Of a stretch of DNA of 64,000 nt, positions 26,663 to 36,711 are shown one piece after another. The position numbers and the translations under genes were made by a program. How positions within the stretch are numbered: position 1 is the stretch's first letter; each line of letters starts with the position of its first letter. The notes beneath the pieces are model-generated. The model did not search any database. It saw nothing but the letters and a program-made list of their open reading frames with translations, and was not told where the DNA came from. The DNA comes from Tepidimicrobium xylanilyticum (GTDB lineage: Bacteria; Bacillota; Clostridia; Tissierellales; Tepidimicrobiaceae), in contig NZ_FNNG01000004.1 of the NCBI RefSeq assembly GCF_900106765.1, positions 140,689-204,688 of the forward strand, written 5' to 3'.

Positions 26663-27688
26663 TTATATATATATATATTCTCTAATGCAATCTATTACAA
26701 AGTCGATGTCTTTTTTATTTACATCCTTATTTGTCACAAATCTAAATATGCTTCCACCATCGTTAACCTTTATACCTTTTTCTAATAGGTATTCAACAAA
26801 TTCCTTAGAATTGAAATCCTTTATGCTTATCTCACAGAATACCATATTGATCTGGACTTTATCCAAATCCACTGAAAACCCTTCTATTTCATTTAAATTT
26901 TGGGCTAAATACTTTGCATTCTGATGGTCTTCTTCAAGCCTATTAACCATCTTTTCCAGAGAAATTATTCCACAGGCAGCAAGAACTCCCGCTTGTCTCA
27001 TGCCACCGCCTAATAGTTTTCTCATCTTTCCAGCCTTTTTTATAAACTCCTTAGAACCACAAAGCAATGATCCTACAGGAGAACATAGCCCTTTAGATAT
27101 ACAAAAGGTTACGGAATCTGCATATTGGGCAATTTCCTTTGCTTCCACTCTCAAATAGGTGGCAGCGTTAAAAAGCCTAGCCCCGTCTAAATGGACTGGG
27201 ATACCATATTCTTTAGCTACCCGATATAATTCCTCCATCTCTTCTAAGGTTACTACAGTTCCATTTCCTAAAGCATTTTCTAAACATAGTAATCCCGTTG
27301 TTGGATTATGGATATCCTCATCTCTAATCCTTTTTATCACATCTTCTTTATATATTTTATCGTCTGGGTTGTCCACAACAGAGTAACTGACACCCGATAA
27401 CCTTGCTGCAGCACCCACCTCATGTTGAACGATATGGCTATTAGCTCCTACTATTATCTCATCTCCCAACTTAGTATGAACCATAATGGCTATTTGGTTC
27501 CCCATGGTTCCAGAAGGAACAAATAATGCTGCCTCTTTACCTACCATTTGTGCTGCTAATTCTTCCAACCTATTAACCGTTGGATCATCGCCATAAACAT
27601 CGTCTCCAACTTCAGCTTCATACATAGCTTTTCTCATTTCTTCTGTTGGGTGAGTTACCGTATCACTTCTTAAATCGATGTATCTCAT
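26663..27688 (-). CDS. ltaE: Low-specificity L-threonine aldolase
   Basis: A 341-residue PLP enzyme of fold type I that cleaves L-threonine or L-allo-threonine to glycine and acetaldehyde. Visible signatures are [15 protein letters not shown] at the N-terminus, [16 protein letters not shown], the His of the [10 protein letters not shown] region that stacks on [13 protein letters not shown] and the PLP-binding Lys in [11 protein letters not shown]. Length is normal. It lies 21 bp downstream of the DegV gene on the same strand and probably shares its transcript. It would supply glycine, useful to anaerobes that use glycine metabolism. Confidence 0.92.
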   Translation of the reverse strand: MRYIDLRSDTVTHPTEEMRKAMYEAEVGDDVYGDDPTVNRLEELAAQMVGKEAALFVPSGTMGNQIAIMVHTKLGDEIIVGANSHIVQHEVGAAARLSGVSYSVVDNPDDKIYKEDVIKRIRDEDIHNPTTGLLCLENALGNGTVVTLEEMEELYRVAKEYGIPVHLDGARLFNAATYLRVEAKEIAQYADSVTFCISKGLCSPVGSLLCGSKEFIKKAGKMRKLLGGGMRQAGVLAACGIISLEKMVNRLEEDHQNAKYLAQNLNEIEGFSVDLDKVQINMVFCEISIKDFNSKEFVEYLLEKGIKVNDGGSIFRFVTNKDVNKKDIDFVIDCIREYIYI

Positions 27689-27709
27689 CGTATCATCCTT
27701 TCGAGTTAT

Positions 27710-28585
27710 CTATATTCTTCCCCTATCTTGTCCAAGAAAAACCATACACAACATACCAGGTCCAGTATGGGTACCTATTATTGGCCCTACATAATTTATC
27801 ATTACATCTTTTACCCTTACTTCCTTTAAAAGCAGTTCCTTTAGATATTCAGCCTCGTCTAAACAATCCCCATGATTGATAAATATTACCTGCTCTTCTG
27901 GATTGACTATGTTTAATTTAAGTACATCTAATAGAGTTTTGATGGACTTTTTCCTTCCTCTAATCTTTTTAATAACATTTAATTTACCATAATCATCTAC
28001 ATTAAGCAGAGGTTTTATATCTAATAAAGTCCCTACAGCAGCGCTAGCAGAGGAAATTCGCCCACCCCGCTTTAAATGTTCTAGGCTATCCACGACAAAC
28101 CAATGGTTAACTTTTAGTTTGTTTTCCTCAACCCATTGAATTATTTCCTCCTTGGACTTTCCTTCCTTTAACATTTGAGATACGTAAAATATTATTGCTC
28201 CTTGTCCAACAGATGCACTCCTTGAATCTATAAGGGTTATGTCTAATGAAGGATTTTCTTCTAATAACATATTTCTAGCCAAAATTGCATTGTTAAAAGT
28301 AGAACTTAATTGGGAAGAAAATCCAATATAGATTACAGAATAGCCTTCTGAGGTAAATTTCCTGAAATTTTCTTCAAAAGTAAAAGCAGTTATTTGAGAT
28401 GTGGTAGGCATACTGCCTTTCCTTATTCTATTATAAAATTCCTTATAGTCTAACGATTTTCCAAAATCATCAGAGTAATCTTCACCATCCATATGGTATG
28501 TAAAGGGTATAACATGAATATTGCTTTCCTTAATAAAATCATATGGCAAATCACAACAAGAGTCGGTCATCACTATCGTCTTCAT
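27710..28585 (-). CDS. DegV family fatty-acid-binding protein
   Basis: A 291-residue protein of the DegV/FakB type, which binds a fatty acid and presents it to the FakA kinase. The N-terminal MTDSCCDLP and the TSQ motif (MPTTSQITAFTFEENF), the GFSSQLSSTFNNA stretch and the HLKRGGRIS helix are all typical. No membrane segment. The start at 28585 follows GGGAGG. It is upstream of ltaE in the same orientation; no functional link is known. Whether this copy serves FakA is not visible here. Confidence 0.9.
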   Translation of the reverse strand: MKTIVMTDSCCDLPYDFIKESNIHVIPFTYHMDGEDYSDDFGKSLDYKEFYNRIRKGSMPTTSQITAFTFEENFRKFTSEGYSVIYIGFSSQLSSTFNNAILARNMLLEENPSLDITLIDSRSASVGQGAIIFYVSQMLKEGKSKEEIIQWVEENKLKVNHWFVVDSLEHLKRGGRISSASAAVGTLLDIKPLLNVDDYGKLNVIKKIRGRKKSIKTLLDVLKLNIVNPEEQVIFINHGDCLDEAEYLKELLLKEVRVKDVMINYVGPIIGTHTGPGMLCMVFLGQDRGRI

Positions 28586-28710
28586 TTAGGTTGAACCTCC
28601 CTTTAGTAAATATAAAATATATTTGCACTATATATCTATTATACATATTAACATAATATGTTTAGGAAAATATTTTATTAGCTAGGAAAAATAATGGCCT
28701 ATTTATAATC

Positions 28711-28750
28711 AAAAACGCCCTCTTATACTCTCTAGTATAAAAGGGCGTTT
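28711..28750 (-). terminator. Terminator after the peroxiredoxin gene
   Basis: AAACGCCC (T)TTTATAC pairs with GTATAA(G)AGGGCGTTT on the minus strand and ends in TTTTTG. The stem also has a short T-run on the plus strand, but no plus-strand gene precedes it. Confidence 0.8.
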
Positions 28751-28787
28751 ATCTCAATATAGCCTATAAGTAAGAATCAATTAAATT

Positions 28788-29351
28788 TTATAGTTTACCT
28801 ACCAAGTCGATTCCAGGTTTTAGAGTTTCATCTCCCGGTTTCCATCTAGCAGGACATACTTGATCTCCATGTTTTGCAACAAATTGAGCAGCTTGAACCT
28901 TTCTCAATAATTCAGAAGCATCTCTACCTATACTGTTTTCGTTAACTTCATAAGCTACGATCTTTCCTGCTGGGTTAACTACAAAACTTCCTCTTAAAGC
29001 TACTCCTTCATCTTCTAAATATACTCCAAAGTCTCTACAAAGCTTTCCAGTTGGGTCAGCTAACATTGGGAATTTAATCTTCTTAATGGTGTCTGAAGTA
29101 TCATGCCAAGCCTTGTGCACCCAATGGGTATCTGTTGATACTGAATATACTTCTGCGTCAATTTTTTTGAATTCTTCATAAAGATCAGCTACGTCCTCTA
29201 GTTCTGTTGGACATACAAAAGTAAAATCTGCAGGATAGAAAATAAATACTGACCACTTGCCTAGCAAGTCTTCCTTACTAATATCCTTAAAGTCTCCGTC
29301 AACAAAAGCCTTTACTGTGAAATCTGATATTTCTTTACCTATAAGTGACAT
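28788..29351 (-). CDS. ahpC: 2-Cys peroxiredoxin (AhpC/Prx1 type)
   Basis: A 187-residue cytoplasmic peroxidase that reduces hydrogen peroxide and organic hydroperoxides. The peroxidatic Cys is in DFTFVCPTELEDV (about residue 47) and the resolving Cys in GDQVCPARWKPG (about 166). The RGSFVVNPAGKI stretch completes the family signature. Both Cys are standard, not Sec. It follows perR by about 60 bp on the same strand, so it is likely induced when PerR is oxidised. The start at 29351 has GGAGGAG upstream. The electron donor (AhpF or thioredoxin) is not in the window. Confidence 0.93.
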   Translation of the reverse strand: MSLIGKEISDFTVKAFVDGDFKDISKEDLLGKWSVFIFYPADFTFVCPTELEDVADLYEEFKKIDAEVYSVSTDTHWVHKAWHDTSDTIKKIKFPMLADPTGKLCRDFGVYLEDEGVALRGSFVVNPAGKIVAYEVNENSIGRDASELLRKVQAAQFVAKHGDQVCPARWKPGDETLKPGIDLVGKL

Positions 29352-29410
29352 AAAGTACTCTCCTCCTTAATGTATTTTTATTTTATCCGGTTACACCGGC
29401 AAGGTTCATA

Positions 29411-29806
29411 TTAAGATTGTTCCCTACAACTAGAACAAACACCTTTGAAATACATGCTCCTATTTTCTATATGAACTCCCGTATACCCTTCCAAGTATTG
29501 GTCCATTTCTGTTAGCAATTCTTTTAGATTGTCGATTTCAGCATCAAATACTTCGCCACATTTCCTACACATTACATGAATATGGTCGTGGGTGTTAATA
29601 TCAAATCGATCAGGAGCATCCCCAAGGGTAATCCTTAATACTTCACCAGATTCAGCCATAAGGCCTAAATTACGATATACTGTACCCAAACTAATATTAG
29701 GATAGAATTCCCTAATATATTCATATATTTCTGTAGCAGTTGGATGATCCAATTTCATCAAAGCATCCTCTATCATCATTTTTTGAGCACTATATCGCTT
29801 GTTCAT
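29411..29806 (-). CDS. perR: Peroxide-sensing Fur family repressor, PerR-like
   Basis: A 131-residue Fur family regulator. The winged helix shows HPTATEIYEYIREFYPNISLGTVYRNL. The regulatory site has DRFDINTHDHIHVMC, which keeps the Asp of RFD and the His pair used by PerR to hold Fe or Mn. Two CxxC pairs (CRKCG and CSSCR) form the structural zinc site. The Asp, and its position next to a peroxiredoxin gene, favour PerR over Fur or Zur. A Per-box-like 7-1-7 repeat lies just after the -10 of its own promoter, so it is probably autoregulated. Confidence 0.9.
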   Translation of the reverse strand: MNKRYSAQKMMIEDALMKLDHPTATEIYEYIREFYPNISLGTVYRNLGLMAESGEVLRITLGDAPDRFDINTHDHIHVMCRKCGEVFDAEIDNLKELLTEMDQYLEGYTGVHIENRSMYFKGVCSSCREQS

Positions 29807-29825
29807 AATAATAACTCCTATCTAG

Positions 29826-29840
29826 TAGTAATCGTTACTA
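29826..29840 (-). promoter_or_regulatory. Per box, operator of perR-ahpC
   Basis: TAGTAAC-G-ATTACTA on the minus strand is a 7-1-7 inverted repeat close to the PerR consensus TTATAAT-N-ATTATAA. It lies immediately after the -10 box. Confidence 0.7.
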
Positions 29841-29842
29841 TT

Positions 29843-29870
29843 ATTATATCCTAACCTGCTAAAATGTCAA
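29843..29870 (-). promoter_or_regulatory. Sigma-A promoter of perR-ahpC
   Basis: Perfect TTGACA (29865-29870) and TATAAT (29843-29848) with a 16-base spacer on the minus strand. Confidence 0.8.
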
Positions 29871-30068
29871 TAGCTTTTTATAAAATTTTTACTGCTCTTA
29901 TTTTTTCCATCCAAAAACTTTATATTCCTCTGTTAGAGATAGTCTCGCAGAAACGTTTTAATCTATGTAGCTATTACCCACAATAAATTAATTCCATTAA
30001 ATTAGCCACTATACGCCTATCCTCATTAGTACAGCCGATTGGCAAGGCAGAAATAAAACACCATAATA

Positions 30069-30097
30069 TTGACATTAGCATAATTAACCAATATAAT
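30069..30097 (+). promoter_or_regulatory. Sigma-A promoter of the CDF efflux gene
   Basis: Perfect TTGACA (30069-30074) and TATAAT (30092-30097) with a 17-base spacer, about 110 bases upstream of the start codon. The leader between them is AT-rich with short ATTAA repeats that could hold a metal-regulator site. Apart from this promoter and that of perR, 29871-30209 shows nothing else. Confidence 0.75.
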
Positions 30098-30209
30098 ACT
30101 ATAGACATAGAACTTGAATTTAATGAATCAATTTGAACCTTTTATGGATAATTAACATATATATTAACATAATTAATAATATGGTTTAATTAGTATAGTA
30201 GGTGTTTCT

Positions 30210-31082
30210 ATGGATAAAAACAATTATAAGAAAGTTCAACAAATTCTATTTACCATTTTATTAGCCAATATAATGGTTGCTGCACTAAAAATAATCATTG
30301 GTTCAATTATTAATAGTGCCAGCTTGGTGGCTGATGGATTCCACTCCCTTTCAGATGGTTCTTCTAATGTGGTTGGGCTAATAGGCATCTTTTTTGCATC
30401 TAAACCTGAAGATGAAGATCATCCCTATGGACATAATAAATATGAAACTTTGGCTGGTTTATTTATATCTATTATGTTATTTTTTGCTGCTGGGAAGATT
30501 ATTTTAAATGCAGTTGGAAGATTTAAAGTACCAATAATTCCCGAAATAACGCTAGAAAGCCTTATGGTGTTAATTTTTACTTTAATCGTTAATATAGCCG
30601 TTTCCATTATAGAATATAGAAAAGGAGAAGAACTTAATAGTCAAATTCTCATTTCAGATTCAAAACATACAAAAAGTGATATTTTCATATCTTTAGGAGT
30701 GTTGGCCACCCTAATTTGTGTTAAGTTAGGTCTACCACCTATAATAGACCCTATGGTTTCATTGGTAGTAGCTGGCTTCATTATTCATGCAGGGTATGAA
30801 ATCTATAAGGAAAATAGCGATGTGCTTCTTGACGGTGTGGCTATTGATTCAGAGGAGATAAAGAAGATTGTAATGAGCTTTGAAGAGGTTAAAGATGTCC
30901 ATAAAATAAGAAGTAGAGGCACCATGAACAATCTAAATATTGACCTACATATAATGGTCAATTCTAGTTTGGATGTGGAAAAAACTCATAAGCTAGTTCA
31001 CGATATAGAAGATGCCATTAAGGAAAAATATAATAAGAATTTACAATTAATAGCCCATGTTGAGCCATACGAGGAAGAATAA
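30210..31082 (+). CDS. Cation diffusion facilitator (CDF) family metal efflux transporter
   Basis: A 290-residue protein with six predicted membrane helices and a cytoplasmic C-terminal domain of about 85 residues. The metal site is visible as ADGFHSLSDG (helix 2), the HPYGHNKYE motif after it and SDSKHTKSD in helix 5, which supply the His/Asp ligands. The C-terminal ferredoxin-like fold (VHKIRSRGTMNNLNIDLHIMV) mediates dimers. CDF proteins export Zn, Mn, Fe or Cd using the proton gradient; the exact metal cannot be read here. It is the only intact plus-strand gene in the left half. It is divergent from perR, which suggests Fe/Mn homeostasis. Confidence 0.92.
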   Translation: MDKNNYKKVQQILFTILLANIMVAALKIIIGSIINSASLVADGFHSLSDGSSNVVGLIGIFFASKPEDEDHPYGHNKYETLAGLFISIMLFFAAGKIILNAVGRFKVPIIPEITLESLMVLIFTLIVNIAVSIIEYRKGEELNSQILISDSKHTKSDIFISLGVLATLICVKLGLPPIIDPMVSLVVAGFIIHAGYEIYKENSDVLLDGVAIDSEEIKKIVMSFEEVKDVHKIRSRGTMNNLNIDLHIMVNSSLDVEKTHKLVHDIEDAIKEKYNKNLQLIAHVEPYEEE

Positions 31083-31129
31083 TTCAATGGACAATTGTTC
31101 GGGTTTATACCTGGGTTTTTTATGGGAAC

Positions 31130-31155
31130 ACAGGGTGCAGTCCACTGCCCCCTGT
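31130..31155. other. Hairpin between convergent genes
   Basis: ACAGGGTGCAGT and ACTGCCCCCTGT form an almost perfect inverted repeat between the CDF gene and the oppositely oriented glycosyltransferase pseudogene. Neither strand has a clear T-run, so a termination role is only likely. Confidence 0.45.
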
Positions 31156-31163
31156 CCCAACCT

Positions 31164-32563
31164 TCATTCAACTACATGCTGTTTTGTTCTGACCATATTA
31201 CCCCATTCTTGCTTTTTAAATGGGTTAAAGGCTCCTAGTCTGTATAATGAGCAAAGCTGCCTATATCCAAAAGATTCTATTATGCAGCAGAGGAGTTGTT
31301 TATAAACTATATCATTAGGCAAATCCTTCCCAAATAAGCATTTATCCAATAATACTGCTATTATAGATACAACCATATTGTACCCCATGTACACTAATAG
31401 ATATAATATAAAGAATTTAGTATTTATTATCTTCAAAATAAAGGAGACTATTATAGTCGTAATCCCCAGTATTTCCAATAAAGGTGTTACATATTCAAAT
31501 AGTAGAAAATATGGATATGCTATAATTCCAACGGTGCCATATTTAAAATTAAAATTCATAAACCAATGGTTTTTAAGGCTTTCACCCATTCCCGTATGCC
31601 AACGCCTTCTTTGTTTCTTCAATACCCTATGGCTTTCAGGTACTTGAGTCCAACAAATAGCATCTGGTACATAAGCTATTTTATAGGGTAATTTGTTTTT
31701 CCTATAAAAAGCATGCATCTTTACCACAATTTCCATATCTTCACCTATTACCCCAAATGAATATCCGCCCACATTGACCACAGCCTGCTTATTATAGATT
31801 CCAAAAGCCCCCGATACTATCATGTTTGCATTCAATCCATTAAGAGCAACCCTTGAATTAAGAAATACCCTTAAATATTCGATCATTTGGAATATAACCA
31901 TTTTTCTCTTTGGAACCCTTGTATCCACAACCTTACCTTTGTCGAGTACAACTTGATTTGAAACTTTTATATTACCCCCAACGGCAATTGTATCATCGCT
32001 TTCCAGAAATGGTTCAACAATCTTTTTTAACGAGTCAGACTGTAGCATAGAATCGGCATCCACACATACGAACAAGGGATATCTACTTATGTTGATTCCC
32101 ATATTAAGCGCATCAGACTTTCCCCCATTTTCCTAATTAACTAGTACAACTTTAATTTCCCCATCATTTTCATATACCTCTTTCATCTCTTTGCTCGGAA
32201 CCAATTTATTAATGGGTCTTGCTACTTGCTTTAAATTGAAATAGTCAATGATCACCTTTGCTGTATCATCCGTTGAGCCATCATTTATAATTACTATTTC
32301 ATATTCAGGATAATCAAGGTTTAATAATGAATTTATAGTATCGATTATCGTTACCTCTTCGTTATATGCAGGAACCAGTATGGAAACGGGAATATAATTC
32401 ATATCATTTTTTAGTATAGAATAGCTCATGTGCCTCTTTCTTACAAAAAATCGTCTAAATTCAGCGATGCTAATATAGTTGTAAAAAAGAATACTATAGC
32501 ATAAATAAACATATAGAAGGAAAAGAATACATTTATATAATAAACTATATGATTTACTACCAT
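31164..32563 (-). pseudogene. Family 2 glycosyltransferase, broken by a frameshift and an amber stop
   Basis: The full frame should encode about 466 residues of a membrane glycosyltransferase of the PgaC/BcsA type. It begins at 32563 with a membrane helix ([16 protein letters not shown]). One T is missing in a T-run near 32446-32452, which shifts the frame before [14 protein letters not shown] at 32133-32135 then replaces an expected Lys codon in LVN-x-ENGGKSDALN. Motifs on either side are good: [25 protein letters not shown] and QRRRWHTG. It closes the VTC/CotH cluster and starts inside the end of the HEAT gene. Either lesion alone should inactivate it; sequencing error could explain the T-run but less easily the amber codon. 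Confidence 0.85.
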
Positions 32564-33708
32564 TCTAAAGACACTCCTTCTTCTAACCCTTCTAATATAA
32601 CTGGATAATCCTCAAAGCTAATAATATTTCTACTCTGCATTGCATAGACTAGCATCTGTTTTGCAAAAACATCCTCCATATTATTTACTGAGTTCATTAA
32701 AGCATTTTCCTCTTCCATATCCATATATGAAAATACGCTATTATATCTAACGGTATAATTTTTATCAGTTAATGATTCTAATAATTTAAGCTTTACATCT
32801 TCCCTCTTATATTTGCCTAATACTTTAGCACTAATTGCCCTAAGCTCCCAATGAGAAGAATTCAGATGGTTTAAAATATAAGTTATTGCCCTATCATCGG
32901 AAATTTTCCCAAAATACTTAGTAGATGCTATCAAAAGCTCCTTATCCTCCGAATTTGAAAGATAATGAAGAATCTTTAATTTTATATCCTGGTCATCAAC
33001 ATGATTGTTGAAGAAGTATTCTATGATTAATCTTTTAACTCTATTGCTATACTTATCCATATTATTCAAAAGATGCCGATTTAATGAAATCCTATTGCCC
33101 ATAAATCCGTCTAAAAAATCTACTAGAATCCTGTCATTAAAATAGTATTCATTATTATCTATTACATCTAATGCTTCCAAAACTAGTGGTACACTGCTAG
33201 CATTTTGTATTACCCTGAGAGCATTATTTCTAACATATATAGATCTTTTATTTAAGGAATTTATGGCAAATTCTTTTACTTCTTCCGTATTTATTCCAAA
33301 TTCTGCTAATAGATAAAGTATATAGCTTTGCCTATACTTATTCCGGACAATCCTATTATTTAATAGTGTTTGATAGCTGACTATTTCATTTGCATATTCC
33401 CTTGCCTTTTCATGGAAGCCATTTTTCTCTACATAGTCCTTAAAACAGATTAAAAGCCCTTGTAACCCTATTTTATTAGAGGCAATTTTCTTCAAATATT
33501 CTAGTTCTTCCTTGGGAATATGGTTAAGTTTTTCATAACTAAGGTGCCTTTCCATTATATCTCTTATATTGGCAACCATTTCATTTATTTTTTTACTTTG
33601 AACTTTTTGATACCTCAGCAGAATCAAAAAGTATAGGCCCACTAGTATTAAGAGAATAACGAATATAATAAAGGTAATATATATTACATATACGGTCATC
33701 AGATTCAC
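32557..33708 (-). CDS. Membrane-anchored HEAT-repeat protein
   Basis: A 383-residue protein. Residues of about 5-30 form a membrane helix followed by a basic, helical region. Residues of about 140-380 hold repeated helical pairs of the HEAT/PBS-lyase type, for example [30 protein letters not shown] and [13 protein letters not shown]. It probably scaffolds the neighbouring glycosyltransferase at the membrane; such HEAT proteins are often found next to GT2 genes in CotH/VTC clusters. The end overlaps the start of the broken glycosyltransferase gene. The specific partner is inference. Confidence 0.8.
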   Translation of the reverse strand: MNLMTVYVIYITFIIFVILLILVGLYFLILLRYQKVQSKKINEMVANIRDIMERHLSYEKLNHIPKEELEYLKKIASNKIGLQGLLICFKDYVEKNGFHEKAREYANEIVSYQTLLNNRIVRNKYRQSYILYLLAEFGINTEEVKEFAINSLNKRSIYVRNNALRVIQNASSVPLVLEALDVIDNNEYYFNDRILVDFLDGFMGNRISLNRHLLNNMDKYSNRVKRLIIEYFFNNHVDDQDIKLKILHYLSNSEDKELLIASTKYFGKISDDRAITYILNHLNSSHWELRAISAKVLGKYKREDVKLKLLESLTDKNYTVRYNSVFSYMDMEEENALMNSVNNMEDVFAKQMLVYAMQSRNIISFEDYPVILEGLEEGVSLEW

Positions 33709-33719
33709 CCCTTTAAAGA

Positions 33720-36035
33720 TTAATTATCTTTCCAATAATCCATGATGATATAATATGATTTTTTTAATATTTGGTCATATTTTATATTTTTAAAGCTTGG
33801 TATTTTATAGGTTATCTTCTCGGTAGTGAACCTGTAATTTTTTCCTTCATAACAAATGGATAATCCAATATTTTTAATGAAAACTTGGCTATCTAATCCC
33901 TTGCTATAAAAATCCCCTTGAGCCAGCCTTTTTAATGGGTTTTTTATATTTATTAGCATCCATGGTATTCTAATTTCTATTGCATCCCCCTCTTTGTTAA
34001 AATCAGCTAAAGAATTGTATTCACTGCTATTCGGGTTTGCATTGCCATAAACTAATTTCCCAGTTTCATAGTATACTGGAGGTATTACAGTATTGGTTTC
34101 CCTAAAATAAAAATTTTTTCTATTAAGTAAATATATTGCTGAAAATATATTACTATCTATATCTGGAGGGTTTTCTTGTTTCTCAATTATGTTAGAATAA
34201 TATTTATATAAATAGTTAAAAATATTATATCTTTCATGAACTACAATTCGAGATTCATTATACCCTTTTAATTCCAAAATGAAATCTACAGGCATAGGAA
34301 ATTCAACCTTATTCTCCCAATATTTAGACCCACTAAAGGGCGTTATATCCAACCCTATGTAGATTGTGTCATTGGTTAACGATAAACCTTCCTTCTTAAA
34401 ATATAAATAGAAGTATGACGTATCCGATGTTACTCTGATATCGTAGTTCTTGGATATGGGGTTAATGTTATCCCAGTCGCTAAAGTGACCATCTATCAAG
34501 ATCCCATACCCCTTCCCCTTTGGTCTAAAAGCCATAAGTCCAAAACTTTCATCGCTTGCCTGCACATCATACCAATAAGTAGAAGAACTTTCATCTGAAT
34601 AATCTTCCATTAAGTTAAAAGCTGTTGTCTTACTCCAATCATCCTGCCAACTATATATTATTGCTCCAATACATCCTGATTTGTAAATATAGTCTAATAG
34701 CTGGACTATTTGTTCGCCCTGTTTAATTTCTGTGACATTTCCCCTGTTAAACCCTTCATCAATATCCACCGTAGTCCAAATGGTCTTCCTATAATAAGGA
34801 TAGAGAACTTTTCTATACCTATCCGCAAAATATGGATCTTGAAACAATCTATCAAACCATAAAGTATTGATCATTCTGAATCCCGTTGGTTCGTTTGCAC
34901 TTTCATAAGTCGTATTACCAAGAGTCAGATCAAAGTCCCATATTGGACCAGCTTTCATCAATCCTCCTATATCCTTGTAAAAATAAGTGCTCACATCGCC
35001 ACCATCAAAATTTTTAAAAATCTCATTTATCATAGCGAAGTTTACAAAGGAATCAACATCAATATATCTTCTATAACCAAGCCTTCTGTCATTAAAGTAA
35101 TTGGATTTTAAAACATATTCAAATTCATTAAGATAATTTACTATTCTTTCTTCGAGTTCAGGTGTTAGGGTTGAAGCTCCCGGATAGATGACTGTAATGA
35201 CTGTTCTCATACGAATATTCCCATATTCATCAATTATATAGTCATCTTCCAATTGACTCCAATGAGTCTTTAGGACAGGATCCCCCATTTTTATTTTATC
35301 TCTAGCTATGATGAAACTAATGTCTGCATATTTATCATCATTCTTTTTGATATTAATCCTTTTTTCCCCTCTTTCAATTTTTTCCGTAAGGATATAAACC
35401 CCTAAATAATGGCTTTCATAGGTTATTTCATTACTTAAATCATCGTTTAAATATACTTCTACAAAACAGGTTCTAGGTACGTATTCCATCACCTGTGCAG
35501 ACATTTTATATGCTAAATAATTTCTTATTAAACTTCTATCACCATAAGAACCATTCAATACCCATTTATCGTGCTTTGGAAGACCTAGTATCTCAAGATG
35601 GTTTTCATGGCCACTTTCATCTATGAAGTTAATGGTATATTGCTTTTTTGGATTTAATAGGGAAGATTGACCTCTTACATTGATCAATATATCCGTTTCT
35701 AAAGTAGGGCTCCCCTCCTTACAAATACATGTATATCCATCTATAGGCTCATAGAGTTTCAATTTTGCCTGGTATTTAGGGGACTTATAATGTATTTTCA
35801 TGGTTCGATCATTGATTGTGGTTTCAATATAATCTTTTTTTGCCTCAATTTTTTGTCCATTAGTATCTATTACAATAATAGGTAAGTTATTATCTAAAGA
35901 GCAAATACAATTTTCCCTTCTTATTGGTATATGCTTTGAAATCTGATTTGGTTCATCATTTATATTAACTTTAATAATAAGGATAAGCACAATAATGAAT
36001 ATGGATAAATAAATAGACCTACTCCATTTTTTCAT
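33720..36035 (-). CDS. CotH-family kinase protein, membrane-anchored
   Basis: A 771-residue protein with an N-terminal membrane helix (about 7-23). Residues of about 110-470 form a CotH protein-kinase-like domain: NVRGQSSLLNPKKQYTINF, NGSYGDRSLIRNYLAYKM, GVYILTEKIERGEKRINI, then GGDVSTYFYKD and GPIWDFDLTLGN, which hold the catalytic Asp residues. The last 280 residues look like a beta-sandwich carbohydrate-interaction domain (IDGHFSDWDNI, IYIGLDITPFSG). CotH in Bacillus phosphorylates spore coat proteins; this extracellular version belongs to a VTC-DUF4956-CotH polysaccharide locus. The start overlaps the end of the DUF4956 gene by 4 bp. Its substrate is unknown. Confidence 0.88.
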   Translation of the reverse strand: MKKWSRSIYLSIFIIVLILIIKVNINDEPNQISKHIPIRRENCICSLDNNLPIIVIDTNGQKIEAKKDYIETTINDRTMKIHYKSPKYQAKLKLYEPIDGYTCICKEGSPTLETDILINVRGQSSLLNPKKQYTINFIDESGHENHLEILGLPKHDKWVLNGSYGDRSLIRNYLAYKMSAQVMEYVPRTCFVEVYLNDDLSNEITYESHYLGVYILTEKIERGEKRINIKKNDDKYADISFIIARDKIKMGDPVLKTHWSQLEDDYIIDEYGNIRMRTVITVIYPGASTLTPELEERIVNYLNEFEYVLKSNYFNDRRLGYRRYIDVDSFVNFAMINEIFKNFDGGDVSTYFYKDIGGLMKAGPIWDFDLTLGNTTYESANEPTGFRMINTLWFDRLFQDPYFADRYRKVLYPYYRKTIWTTVDIDEGFNRGNVTEIKQGEQIVQLLDYIYKSGCIGAIIYSWQDDWSKTTAFNLMEDYSDESSSTYWYDVQASDESFGLMAFRPKGKGYGILIDGHFSDWDNINPISKNYDIRVTSDTSYFYLYFKKEGLSLTNDTIYIGLDITPFSGSKYWENKVEFPMPVDFILELKGYNESRIVVHERYNIFNYLYKYYSNIIEKQENPPDIDSNIFSAIYLLNRKNFYFRETNTVIPPVYYETGKLVYGNANPNSSEYNSLADFNKEGDAIEIRIPWMLINIKNPLKRLAQGDFYSKGLDSQVFIKNIGLSICYEGKNYRFTTEKITYKIPSFKNIKYDQILKKSYYIIMDYWKDN

Positions 36036-36697
36036 CCTAAGGTCTCTCCATCCCGAGCTACCATGTTTACAAAGCTAACTCCTTCTATATTTTTAATGTT
36101 CTCATAATCGATTAACTGATCTTTATTATTCAATTTTATTTGATATACTATTTCAGTATAGTCATCAGTTACAGTTTCAGCCCTAAGCTTACATGGCCTA
36201 TATATAGAAAACAATGCAGCCCTTACAGCTTCTATGCATTCATTAGTACCCCTAACTATGACGAGATATTTGTTATCCTTTTTAAAGCTAAAGCTGAATG
36301 CTATGCTAGTAGCTGCAATAAATAAGGTTCCGATAATTACTATATAATAGTTTGATGAACCTGCACCCATCCCTATGGAAATAGCCCAGAATATATAGGT
36401 AGTATCCCTTGGGTCCTTTATAGCAGTTCTGAATCTAACTATAGACAAGGCTCCAACCATTCCTAACGATAGGGCCAAGCTGGTTCCTAAAATATTCATA
36501 ACCATTGTAGTAATTAAAGATAGCATCATTAAAGCTGTGTTGAATTTACTGCTATAAGCTACACCGCTGTAAGTTATTCTGTATGTAATACAAACTACAA
36601 CCCCAAGGATTAAGGCAATAACCATATTTTGCAAGGCATCCATTGGTGTTACAATAGTTGAACTGCCATGTAATAGGTTATATAACAGCTCCTTCAT
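36032..36697 (-). CDS. DUF4956 membrane protein
   Basis: A 221-residue protein with four hydrophobic helices in the first 130 residues (including IALILGVVVCITYRITYSG and SLGMVGALSIVRFRTAIKDP) and a soluble ferredoxin-like C-terminal domain. The VGALSIVRFRTAIKDPRDT stretch is the DUF4956 hallmark. The family almost always sits beside VTC-domain and CotH genes, as here, and is thought to act with them at the membrane. It is coupled to the CotH gene by a 4-bp overlap and lies 14 bp after the VTC gene. Confidence 0.88.
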   Translation of the reverse strand: MKELLYNLLHGSSTIVTPMDALQNMVIALILGVVVCITYRITYSGVAYSSKFNTALMMLSLITTMVMNILGTSLALSLGMVGALSIVRFRTAIKDPRDTTYIFWAISIGMGAGSSNYYIVIIGTLFIAATSIAFSFSFKKDNKYLVIVRGTNECIEAVRAALFSIYRPCKLRAETVTDDYTEIVYQIKLNNKDQLIDYENIKNIEGVSFVNMVARDGETLG

Positions 36698-36711
36698 TAT
36701 CCCTCTCCTCC

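Noticed and set aside
32133..32135. Amber codon in the glycosyltransferase as possible pyrrolysine.
   Set aside because: The expected residue is Lys in a standard motif, and a second lesion (frameshift near 32450) lies in the same gene, so ordinary decay is simpler.
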